Source: Gammaproteobacteria bacterium
GTDB lineage: Bacteria; Pseudomonadota; Gammaproteobacteria; Pseudomonadales; Azotimanducaceae
Length of the DNA: 17,657 nucleotides
Reading direction: 5' to 3'
NCBI GenBank assembly: GCA_028821035.1
Contig: JAPPHP010000154.1
Location: 1 to 17,657, forward strand
Shown: piece after piece, positions 1 through 6,244 of the stretch
How positions within the stretch are numbered: the first letter of the stretch is position 1
How the letters are laid out: each line of letters starts with the position of its first letter
Made by a program: the position numbers and the translations under genes
Notes under the pieces: generated by a model
Databases searched by the model: none
What the model saw: only the letters and a program-made list of their open reading frames with translations
Told to the model about the DNA's origin: nothing

Positions 1-942
1 GGCTTCGCGTTCGCGTCCGGCTGCGTGGCGACGACGACCGTCATGCACCTCGTCAGGGCGGGCGAGCACGTGGTGGCCTGCGACGACCTCTACGGGGGCA
101 GCTTCCGCCTGTTCGACCGGGTGCTGGCGGACCACGGCCTCCGCTTCAGCTACGTGGACCTGTCCGACCCGTCGGCCCTCGAGGCCGCGATGCTGCCCGA
201 AACCCGCCTCGTCTGGATCGAGACACCGACCAACCCCCTGCTGAAGCTCATCGACATCGAGGCGGCGGCCCGCATCGCCCACGACCGCGGCGCACTGCTG
301 GCCGTCGACAACACGTTCATGAGCCCCTACTTCCAGCGGCCCCTCGCGCTCGGCGCGGACCTGGTTGCCCACTCCACGACCAAGTACGTCGCCGGCCACA
401 GCGACCTGGTCGGCGGCGCGGTGGTGACGGACGACGAGGAGCTGGCCGAGTCGCTGGCCTTTCTCTCCAATTCGGTCGGCGGCGTCCAGAGCACGTTCGA
501 CTCCTGGCTCTGCATGCGCAGCCTCAAGACGCTCGCCCTGCGCATGCAGGCCCACGAACGCAACGCGCTCTCGGTGGCACGTTTTCTCGAGGGGCACGAT
601 CGCGTGGCGGAGACGATCTACCCCGGCCTGCCGTCCCACCCCCAGCACGCCCTGGCGGCCCACCAGATGAGCGGGTTCGGGGGCATGGTGTCGTTCCGGT
701 TGCGCGGGGACCTTGCGGCCGTCAAGCGGTTCCTCGCCCGGCTGGAGATCTTCACCCTCGCCGAAAGTCTCGGCGGCGTGGAGTCGCTGGTGGAGCATCC
801 GGCCATCATGACCCATGCCAGCCTCCCGGCGGAGCAGCGCGAGGCCCTCGGCATCGGCGACGACCTGGTCCGGCTGTCGGTGGGCATCGAGACCGGGGCG
901 GACCTGATCCAGGATCTCGAGACCGCCCTCGCGGCGGCGTGA
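1..942 (+). CDS. PLP-dependent Cys/Met metabolism enzyme (cystathionine gamma-synthase/lyase family), 5'-truncated
   Basis: This is the C-terminal 313 codons of a fold-type I PLP enzyme. The frame is open from base 1, so the true start lies upstream; family members are about 380-400 residues, so roughly 70-85 are missing. The GTG at 25 is internal. Visible family features are the FASG segment at the very start, the YGGSFRLF segment, ETPTNPLLK, DNTFMSPYFQRP, and HSTTKYVAGHSD. In that last motif the lysine at bases 382-384 is the expected Schiff-base lysine. The C-terminus carries the typical EHPAIMTHA and RLSVGIE segments. Enzymes of this family perform gamma-elimination, gamma-replacement or beta-elimination on cystathionine, O-acyl-homoserine or methionine in the cytoplasm; the exact reaction cannot be told from this fragment. 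Its stop overlaps the GTG start of the next gene, so it probably heads or belongs to the operon running to 2319. Confidence 0.93.
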   Translation, partial: GFAFASGCVATTTVMHLVRAGEHVVACDDLYGGSFRLFDRVLADHGLRFSYVDLSDPSALEAAMLPETRLVWIETPTNPLLKLIDIEAAARIAHDRGALLAVDNTFMSPYFQRPLALGADLVAHSTTKYVAGHSDLVGGAVVTDDEELAESLAFLSNSVGGVQSTFDSWLCMRSLKTLALRMQAHERNALSVARFLEGHDRVAETIYPGLPSHPQHALAAHQMSGFGGMVSFRLRGDLAAVKRFLARLEIFTLAESLGGVESLVEHPAIMTHASLPAEQREALGIGDDLVRLSVGIETGADLIQDLETALAAA

Positions 943-1433
943 CCGTGACCGCACGGGGAGAGCCTTCAGCCGGGGAGCGCGAGGGGCGTGCCCCTCGCAA
1001 GAGAGAGCCCGACCCTGTCATCGACGACATCGGAAGGCGCGTCGCCGACGCCGGCTCGATCGAGCGGGCGGCTGTCGTCCCGGGCCTGTTCGTCGCGTGG
1101 TGCGTGAACCTGGGCCTGATCAGCGAAACCGTCGCGCGCGACGAGGCCCGTGCCGTCGTGCGTCTCAAGGTGCGCGAGATCGGCGGAGCGGAGTTCCTCG
1201 TTTCGGCATGCGGCGGCGTACTCGACGACCGGGTCCTGTCCGAAGTCGGGCTCGACTTCGCCCGCGGCCATTACGCCGCGTACCGCGAATTCGCCGAGGC
1301 TTCCCTGCCAACGCCGGTCGAGGACACCTGGGGCAACTACGACCGTGTCGCACCGTGGCTGACCGCGCGTTACATGGGCCGGGCACGGCGTCGGCGCAGG
1401 TTCGACTGGCGGCCCTGGAAATGGCGGAAGTGA
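939..1433 (+). CDS. Uncharacterised protein, resembles DUF7832-type proteins
   Basis: The protein has 164 residues. The GTG start at 939 overlaps the preceding stop in a GTGA arrangement. After a charged, probably disordered N-terminus of about 25 residues there is a compact soluble domain. It contains GLFVAWCVNLGLIS (about residues 49-62), a LKVREIGGAEFLVSACGG segment, an FARGHYAAYREF helix, and DTWGNYDRVAPWL near residue 130. From memory, the layout of an xFxAWxxxxGL helix followed by DTWxxxDRxAPxLxxR resembles the uncharacterised DUF7832 family; I could not check this. The C-terminus is strikingly basic, with five consecutive arginines and a WRPWKWRK end. There is no signal peptide or transmembrane segment. 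The function is unknown. It lies between a sulfur-amino-acid PLP enzyme and a DUF427 gene with no gaps, which implies co-translation. Confidence 0.8.
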   Translation: MTVTARGEPSAGEREGRAPRKREPDPVIDDIGRRVADAGSIERAAVVPGLFVAWCVNLGLISETVARDEARAVVRLKVREIGGAEFLVSACGGVLDDRVLSEVGLDFARGHYAAYREFAEASLPTPVEDTWGNYDRVAPWLTARYMGRARRRRRFDWRPWKWRK

Positions 1434-1963
1434 CCGACGCCGTGCTCGCCGCCCGGGCCAAGTGGCGGTTCCGGGGAGCGGGGCGTCCGTCGTTCGCTCC
1501 CGCGCCGGGTCCCGGCCAGGAGTCGGTCTGGGACTATCCCCGTCCGCCCCGCGTGGCGCCGGACGCGCGACGGGTACGGGTCATGCACGGGGCGCGCGTC
1601 CTCGCCGACTCCATCCGCGCGCTACGGGTGCTGGAGACGGCCTCTCCCCCCGCCTTCTACCTGCCGCCGGACGACGTGGAGGACGCCCTCCTGCGTCCTT
1701 CCGGGCGCACGACGTTCTGCGAGTGGAAGGGACTCGCCCGCGAGTTCGACGCCACCGATCGCGACGGCGTCGCCTGGACCTACGTCGACACGTTCCCCGA
1801 GTTCACCCGTATCGCCGGCTACTTCTCCTTCTATCCGGGACGCGTGCACTGCACCGTGGAAGGGGAAACCGTGCGGCCGCAGGCGGGCGACTACTACGGC
1901 GGCTGGGTCACCGGCGAAGTCCTCGGCCCCATGAAAGGCGCGCCAGGCTCGGCGTGGTGGTGA
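1421..1963 (+). CDS. DUF427 domain-containing protein
   Basis: The protein is about 180 residues. I use the ATG at 1421, which overlaps the upstream gene by 13 bases. An in-frame GTG at 1430 would form a GTGA overlap like those at 939 and 1960 and is an equally good choice; neither start has a clear Shine-Dalgarno. The DUF427 (PF04248) hallmarks are strong: ESVWDYPRPPRV (about residues 41-52), RVMHGARVLADSIRALRVLET, PPAFYLPPDDV, TFCEWKGLAREFD, a Y-F-SFYPGRV segment and the closing YYGGWVTGEVLGPMKG. The N-terminal KWRFRG stretch is also typical of bacterial members. The family forms a small soluble beta-rich fold with no established biochemical role; I assign none. It is tightly packed between the DUF7832-like and GNAT genes. 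Confidence 0.9.
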   Translation: MAEVTDAVLAARAKWRFRGAGRPSFAPAPGPGQESVWDYPRPPRVAPDARRVRVMHGARVLADSIRALRVLETASPPAFYLPPDDVEDALLRPSGRTTFCEWKGLAREFDATDRDGVAWTYVDTFPEFTRIAGYFSFYPGRVHCTVEGETVRPQAGDYYGGWVTGEVLGPMKGAPGSAWW

Positions 1964-2319
1964 CCTTCACGCCACGTGACGCCCGCATCTACCGGCCCTA
2001 CCCCGGCGAGGCGCCGTGGCCCGACGCGGACCCCGTGTGGACCCGGGTCGCGAAACTGGACGACGCCGTCGTCGGCGCCTACGAGATCGAAAGGCTCTCC
2101 GCGCTCCGTTTCCGCGTGAAGGCACTGTGGGTGGACGCCGACTTCCGCGGCAGGGGGCTCGGCCGCTGGCTCCTCGGCCACGCGATCGGCACCGCCGAGA
2201 GCCAGGGCGGCCGCGAAATCGAGGCTGCCGCCGGCGTGCCTTTCTACCGACGTCACGGGTTCCGACCCGTCGGCGACGATGCCCTGGACCTCTGCCTGTT
2301 CGTGCTGAGCCCCGAATAG
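1960..2319 (+). CDS. GNAT family N-acetyltransferase
   Basis: A short GNAT acyltransferase of 119 residues. The start chosen is the GTG at 1960, which overlaps the DUF427 stop (GTGA at 1960-1963). Upstream sequence in the same frame is only a shadow of the DUF427 gene. Motif A is clear: a beta-strand with VKALWVDADF, then the acetyl-CoA pyrophosphate loop R63-G64-R65-G66-L67-G68 and the RWLLGHAI helix. A late VPFYRRHGFRPVGDD segment matches the usual motif B region (xFYxxxGFxxxG). The acceptor substrate cannot be read from sequence: candidates are a small amine, an amino acid or a protein N-terminus. It is the last gene of the tightly overlapped cluster; an 87-base gap follows. Confidence 0.9.
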   Translation: MTFTPRDARIYRPYPGEAPWPDADPVWTRVAKLDDAVVGAYEIERLSALRFRVKALWVDADFRGRGLGRWLLGHAIGTAESQGGREIEAAAGVPFYRRHGFRPVGDDALDLCLFVLSPE

Positions 2320-2406
2320 CGCGTTCCTTCCCAAGGCGCCTCCGAATGGTGGCTGCCGCGCCATCCCTTTACACTCACCGGTTACCGCACCGATAGAGGG
2401 AAAGCC

Positions 2407-4068
2407 ATGAACGGTTATGACCTGATCGCCCACTGCCTCAAGGCCGAAGGGGTCACCTGGATGCCGTGCTTCCCGGCCAATCCCCTCATCGAGGCCGCCG
2501 CCCGAGTCGGCATCCGGCCGCTGGTGTTCCGCCAGGAACGCGGCGCCATCAACGCCGCCGACGGCTACAGCCGGCAGACGCGCGGCCAGCCCGTGGGCGT
2601 ATTCGCCTCCCAGTCCGGACCGGGCGTCGAGAACTCGTTCGGCGGCATCGCGCAGGCCTGGGGCGAAGCCGTACCCCTCGTCTTCCTGCCCGGCGGCAGC
2701 GGCCTCGGCAGCTACGACGTCCGGCCGAACTTCTCCGCCGCGAGGAACTACGCGTCCGTCACCAAGCTCGCGCTCTCCATCGACCGCAGCGACCGCGTCG
2801 GGACGCAGATCCGGCGCGCCTTCCACACCGCGCGCCAGGGCCGCCCCGGCCCCGTTCTCGTGGAGATGCATGGCGACGTGCTCGGACAGGAGGTCCCGGA
2901 GGGCGCCGCGGAGCGCTATCGGCCGTCCACCACCATGCGTTCCGTGCCGTCCCGCGGCGACATCCGGGACGCGGTCGAGGCCCTGCTCAACGCCCGGCGA
3001 CCCGTCATCTGGGCGGGCCAGGGCGTTCTGTACGCGGACGCGTGCGCCGAGCTTCGGACGTTCGCGGAACTGGCGCAGATCCCGGTGATTACGACCATGC
3101 AGGGCAAGAGCGCCTTCCCGGACGACCACCCGCTGGCCCTGGGCTCCGCCAACCGGACGGCCCCGAAGGCGGTGTTCAAGTGGCTCGGCGCGGCGGACAC
3201 GGTACTCGCCATCGGCTCCGGGCTCACCCGCACCGTGTTCGGTCTGCCGATCCCGGACGGCAAGTTCCTCATCCATTCCAACGCCAACGCGGAGGACATC
3301 AACAAGGACTACGCGGCCGACCTCGGCCTGGTGGGAGACGCCAGGCTGACGCTCGAAGCGATGATCGACGAACTTCGCGCGCGGGTCGGCGAGGACGGTC
3401 GGCCCGAGGACACGCGCACGGTCGAGGAAATCGCGGCGACCCACCGCGAGTGGCTCGCCGAGTGGGCGGCGCTCCTGAACTCGGACGAGGTACCCATCAA
3501 CCCGTACCGCGTCATCCACGAGATCAACCGGCACGTGGACCATGCCGGCAGCGTCCTGACCCACGACGCCGGCAACCCCCGCGACCAGATCATGCCCTTC
3601 TACCGGGCGAGCGCGCCCGGCGGTTACATCGGCTGGGGCAAGACGACGCATCTCGGCTACGGGATCCCCCTCGCCATCGGCGCGAAGATGGCGCACCCGG
3701 ACCGGTTCTGCCTGAACTTCATGGGCGACCTCGCCTTTGGCCACACAGGCCTGGAGCTTGAGACCGCCGTCCGTGCGGGCCTGCCCATCACCACCGTCGT
3801 GATCAACAACCGCACGATGGGCGGCTACGACGAGAAGATGCCGGTGGCCATGGAACAATACGGCGTCGGCAACCAGTCCGGGGACTACGCCGGCGTCGCC
3901 AAGGCGCTCGGCGCCCGCTCCATCCGGATCAACGAACCCAACCGGATCGGCCCGGCCCTCAGGTCCGCGATGCGCGCGAACGCCGAGGGGCAGGTCGCGA
4001 TGATCGAGATCGCGACCCGGCAGGAGACGCGGTTCTCGACGTATCCGGGATTGCTGACGCCGGCCTAG
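2407..4068 (+). CDS. Thiamine-diphosphate-dependent enzyme, acetolactate synthase large-subunit family
   Basis: The protein has 553 residues. An AGAGGG Shine-Dalgarno (2394-2399) lies 7 bases before the ATG. The three-domain ThDP architecture is complete. In the N-terminal Pyr domain the activating glutamate is E44 in FRQERGAINAADGYSR, followed by the SGPGVEN segment. The central Rossmann-like domain spans about residues 180-330 (PVIWAGQGVLYADA onward). In the C-terminal PP domain the metal/diphosphate motif runs from G440-D441-L442 to N467-N468. The usual third residue is G (GDG); here it is L, which some decarboxylase-like subfamilies tolerate. The usual GVPGG-like loop near residue 20 is replaced by CFPANP. 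The family includes acetolactate synthases, glyoxylate carboligase, sulfoacetaldehyde acetyltransferase and oxalyl-CoA decarboxylase; the substrate here is unassigned. No small regulatory subunit gene is adjacent, which argues against branched-chain amino acid synthesis. Confidence 0.93.
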   Translation: MNGYDLIAHCLKAEGVTWMPCFPANPLIEAAARVGIRPLVFRQERGAINAADGYSRQTRGQPVGVFASQSGPGVENSFGGIAQAWGEAVPLVFLPGGSGLGSYDVRPNFSAARNYASVTKLALSIDRSDRVGTQIRRAFHTARQGRPGPVLVEMHGDVLGQEVPEGAAERYRPSTTMRSVPSRGDIRDAVEALLNARRPVIWAGQGVLYADACAELRTFAELAQIPVITTMQGKSAFPDDHPLALGSANRTAPKAVFKWLGAADTVLAIGSGLTRTVFGLPIPDGKFLIHSNANAEDINKDYAADLGLVGDARLTLEAMIDELRARVGEDGRPEDTRTVEEIAATHREWLAEWAALLNSDEVPINPYRVIHEINRHVDHAGSVLTHDAGNPRDQIMPFYRASAPGGYIGWGKTTHLGYGIPLAIGAKMAHPDRFCLNFMGDLAFGHTGLELETAVRAGLPITTVVINNRTMGGYDEKMPVAMEQYGVGNQSGDYAGVAKALGARSIRINEPNRIGPALRSAMRANAEGQVAMIEIATRQETRFSTYPGLLTPA

Positions 4069-4116
4069 CCGGTCGAGAGCCGTACTCCGTCACTCGCGCA
4101 CCACGATGGACGTACG

Positions 4117-4148
4117 CGCGGCGGAGGCTCGCCTTCGTCTCCGCCGCG
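4117..4148. repeat. Perfect 10-bp inverted repeat (hairpin), possible terminator
   Basis: The arms CGCGGCGGAG (4117-4126) and CTCCGCCGCG (4139-4148) are exact reverse complements around a 12-base loop. One wobble and one further C-G pair can form inside the loop. The repeat lies 48 bases after the stop of the ThDP enzyme and 16 bases before the antitoxin ATG. The bases after the right arm (TAGTACATTGTCTTAC) are only modestly T-rich, so this is not a textbook intrinsic terminator. It could end the upstream transcript, or act with the adjacent operator-like repeats. Confidence 0.6.
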
Positions 4149-4151
4149 TAG

Positions 4152-4171
4152 TACATTGTCTTACATGACAA
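4152..4171 (+). promoter_or_regulatory. Operator/promoter-like repeats at the antitoxin start
   Basis: TACAT occurs at 4152-4156 and again at 4162-4166, exactly 10 bases apart. A second symmetry, TTGTC (4156-4160) and GACAA (4167-4171), is a perfect inverted repeat with a 6-base spacer. Ribbon-helix-helix antitoxins typically autoregulate by binding repeats spaced one helical turn apart over their own promoter. TACATT (4152-4157) could serve as a -10 element, which would place transcription start at or next to the ATG (4165) and give a leaderless message. No good -35 element is visible. Confidence 0.45.
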
Positions 4172-4380
4172 CCTTGACCATTCGACTCGACGACCGACTC
4201 GACGCGGAGTTGCGCGACTTCGTGGCACGAACCGGGCGCCGCAAGAGCGAGTTCGCTCGCGAGGCCCTGAAGCGCCAACTTGCTTTAGCACGTCTGGAAG
4301 AGATCACGAGGCACGTGGCCCCCTTCGCAGAGGCACGCGGCTGGCTGACCGATGAAGACGTGTTCAGGGCGCTCTCTTGA
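4165..4380 (+). CDS. Ribbon-helix-helix (CopG-type) antitoxin
   Basis: A 71-residue protein from the ATG at 4165; a TTG 9 bases upstream is in frame but less likely. The N-terminus, TTLTIRLDDRLDAEL, is the DNA-contacting beta-strand followed by helix A. RTGRRKSEFAREALKRQL is helix B with the conserved S-x-F/hydrophobic-xREA pattern of RHH antitoxins. The C-terminal part, about residues 47-71, ending in GWLTDEDVFRALS, would be the partner-binding tail that wraps the toxin. There is no Shine-Dalgarno upstream, so translation may be leaderless. The PIN-domain gene follows after 59 bases, the usual antitoxin-first order. Base composition looks somewhat less GC-extreme than that of the neighbours, consistent with later acquisition. 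Confidence 0.88.
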   Translation: MTTLTIRLDDRLDAELRDFVARTGRRKSEFAREALKRQLALARLEEITRHVAPFAEARGWLTDEDVFRALS

Positions 4381-4385
4381 TCCAC

Positions 4386-4400
4386 TCAGCCCGCGGCTGA
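4386..4400. repeat. Small inverted repeat between antitoxin and toxin
   Basis: TCAGCC (4386-4391) and GGCTGA (4395-4400) form a perfect 6-bp stem with a 3-base loop in the 59-base antitoxin-toxin spacer, 39 bases before the toxin ATG. In RNA it could modulate how much toxin is made relative to antitoxin, or it could be chance in GC-rich DNA. Confidence 0.35.
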
Positions 4401-4439
4401 TCACAGCTTCCAGGCCCGAACTCACCGCCCGGCGGACGC

Positions 4440-4847
4440 ATGAGAGTCCTATTGGACACCAATGTGCTCGTGGCCGCGTTTGCCACACGTGGGCTATGCC
4501 AGGATGTCCTCGGCACGGTGATCGCGAACCACGCGTTGCTGCTCGGCTCGACGAACCTGGAAGAACTGAACCGGGTGCTGAGCGCGAAACTCCGAATGCC
4601 GCCAGATCGCGTGAACGAAGTGGCTGAGTTCGTTCGACAACACGCCGAGATCGTCACCCCCTCCGTCCCCGCGGCCTGGCCCGAAGGTGACCCCGACGAT
4701 CGATGGGTAGTGGCGGCAGCATTGGACGCGTCCGCCGACCTGATCGTTAGCGGCGACCAGAAGCTGATCGCTGCGGCCGAAGGAAGGCAGTTGCGCGTGA
4801 TTACGCCTCGGCAGTTCTGGGAGCTCCTGCATCGTGGCGAGCCCTGA
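4440..4847 (+). CDS. PIN-domain toxin (type II toxin-antitoxin, COG1569-like)
   Basis: A 135-residue protein that is almost entirely one PIN domain, a Mg2+-dependent ribonuclease fold. The acidic active-site set is visible: D6 in the MRVLLDTNVLVAA start, E42 in STNLEELNRVL, D86/D87 in EGDPDDRWVVAAAL, and D106 in LIVSGDQKL. The SGDxxL ending and ITPRQFWELL tail match the PIN family annotated as putative toxin component (TIGR00305/COG1569, from memory). A GGCGGA Shine-Dalgarno-like sequence sits just before the ATG. Its partner is the RHH protein directly upstream. The gene's last 14 bases overlap the start of the CCA-adding enzyme gene. Its RNA target is not known; VapC-type PIN toxins often cut initiator tRNA or rRNA. 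Confidence 0.9.
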   Translation: MRVLLDTNVLVAAFATRGLCQDVLGTVIANHALLLGSTNLEELNRVLSAKLRMPPDRVNEVAEFVRQHAEIVTPSVPAAWPEGDPDDRWVVAAALDASADLIVSGDQKLIAAAEGRQLRVITPRQFWELLHRGEP

Positions 4848-6228
4848 CGCGTCGGATACGGACGCGCTCGAGTCCCGCATCCTCGAGATCGCCCGGGCCG
4901 TAGAGGCGGCCGGCGGCCGTGCGCTCGCCGTCGGCGGCTATGTGCGCGACCGGCTCCTCGGTCAGGCGTCCAAGGACTACGACATTGAGGTCTTCGGCCT
5001 GGGACTCGACGCCCTGCAGACCATCCTCGGGCGTTTCGGCCGCGTGCTTACCGTGGGCCGCGCGTTCGGCGTCCTGCGCCTCGCCGATCTGGATGTCGAC
5101 TTCTCCCTGCCGAGGCGGGACAGCAAGGTCGGTCCGGGCCACCGCGGCTTCGACGTCGACGTGGACCCCACGCTCGACTTCGCCACGGCCGCGCGGCGGC
5201 GCGACCTGACGGTCAACAGCATGGGTCTCGATCCGCTCACGGACGAGATCCTCGATCCGCACGGCGGCCGGGAAGACCTCGAACGCAGGGTCCTGCGGGC
5301 GGTCGACTCGGGGACGTTCGCGGAGGATCCGTTGCGCGGTCTGCGCGTCGCGCAGTTCAGCGCGCGCCTCGGGATGCATCCGGACGACGAACTCCTCGCG
5401 CTCTGCCACGAACTCGATCTGTCCGAGGTCTCCCCCGAGCGCATCCTGGAGGAGTTCCGCAAGCTCCTCCTCAAGGGCGTGCGTCCCTCCCTTGGATTCG
5501 CCTTCCTGAGGGAATCCAGGCTGCTTCGGTTCTTCCCGGAGCTCGAGGCGCTGATCGACGTCCCCCAGGACCCGGCCTGGCATCCCGAAGGGGACGTCTG
5601 GACCCACAACCTGATGGTGGTGGACGAGGCGGCCCGGCTGCGCCAGGGCGACGGCGACGACCGGGCGCTGATGTTTGGCGCGCTGTGCCACGATCTCGGG
5701 AAACCCGGGACCACCGCCGTACGTGGGGGCCGCGTACGCTCCCCGTCACATTCGAAGGCCGGCATCGCTCCGACCCGCTCGCTGCTCGCCCGGATGCGGG
5801 CACCCAACGAGCTGGTCGAGCGCACCTGCGCCCTGGTCGAACACCACCTCGCCCCTGCCCTGTTTGACAAGGACGGCGCGAAGGCCGGCGCCTACCGGCG
5901 CCTTGCCCGGCGCCTCGCGCCAGCGGGAGTCAGCATGGAACTCCTCGCCAGGGTCGCGCGCGCCGACCACTTCGGGCGCACGACCGCCGAGGCTCTCCGA
6001 CGCGAGTTTCCGGCGGGGGACAGATTCCTCGCCCGGGCGCGCGAACTCGAAGTCGTGGAAGACGCGCCCCGCGACGCCGTGCAGGGACGGCATCTCATCG
6101 CCCGCGGCCTTGTGCCTGGCCCGAGTTTCGGCCCGTTGCTCGCACGCTGTCGCGAGCTTCAGGACGAGCGCGGGTGGCGGGACCCCGACCGTATCCTGGA
6201 CGTAGTCCTCGCCGAACGCGAGGCGTAG
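4834..6228 (+). CDS. cca: tRNA CCA-adding type nucleotidyltransferase with HD domain
   Basis: The protein has 464 residues. The GTG at 4834 is the only reasonable start: no in-frame ATG or GTG follows before the active-site motif, and GGGAG lies about 10 bases upstream. The class II nucleotidyltransferase head shows G34-G35-Y-V-R38-D39, then D48-Y-D50 as the metal-binding carboxylates. ARRRDLTVNSMG near residue 125 fits the RRDxTxN motif, and EDPLRGLRVAQFSARLG fits the following helix. A C-terminal HD domain has H258 and H286-D287 (CHDLGKP) and a later EHH pair (LVEHHLAP), giving the usual metal-binding set. Such enzymes add or repair the 3' CCA of tRNA; HD-containing versions can also have phosphohydrolase activity. 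A poly(A) polymerase-like role is the main alternative. The start lies inside the upstream toxin gene, suggesting shared transcription and translational coupling. Confidence 0.88.
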   Translation: MASPDASDTDALESRILEIARAVEAAGGRALAVGGYVRDRLLGQASKDYDIEVFGLGLDALQTILGRFGRVLTVGRAFGVLRLADLDVDFSLPRRDSKVGPGHRGFDVDVDPTLDFATAARRRDLTVNSMGLDPLTDEILDPHGGREDLERRVLRAVDSGTFAEDPLRGLRVAQFSARLGMHPDDELLALCHELDLSEVSPERILEEFRKLLLKGVRPSLGFAFLRESRLLRFFPELEALIDVPQDPAWHPEGDVWTHNLMVVDEAARLRQGDGDDRALMFGALCHDLGKPGTTAVRGGRVRSPSHSKAGIAPTRSLLARMRAPNELVERTCALVEHHLAPALFDKDGAKAGAYRRLARRLAPAGVSMELLARVARADHFGRTTAEALRREFPAGDRFLARARELEVVEDAPRDAVQGRHLIARGLVPGPSFGPLLARCRELQDERGWRDPDRILDVVLAEREA

Positions 6229-6244
6229 CGCTCGCCCGGGCCCG

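Noticed and set aside
2368..2397. TTTACA with GATAGA at 18-base spacing as a promoter for the ThDP enzyme
   Set aside because: The predicted start would fall after the Shine-Dalgarno (2394-2399), leaving no usable leader, and the -10 is poor. TACACT at 2370 as a -10 lacks a -35. The 87-base gap may hold a promoter, but I cannot place it.
1894..3858. Very long (654-codon) minus-strand open frame opposite the ThDP enzyme
   Set aside because: It is a GC-driven shadow. The plus strand encodes a complete, motif-rich ThDP enzyme, while the antisense translation has no recognisable domain and is low in complexity (V/G/D/R-rich).
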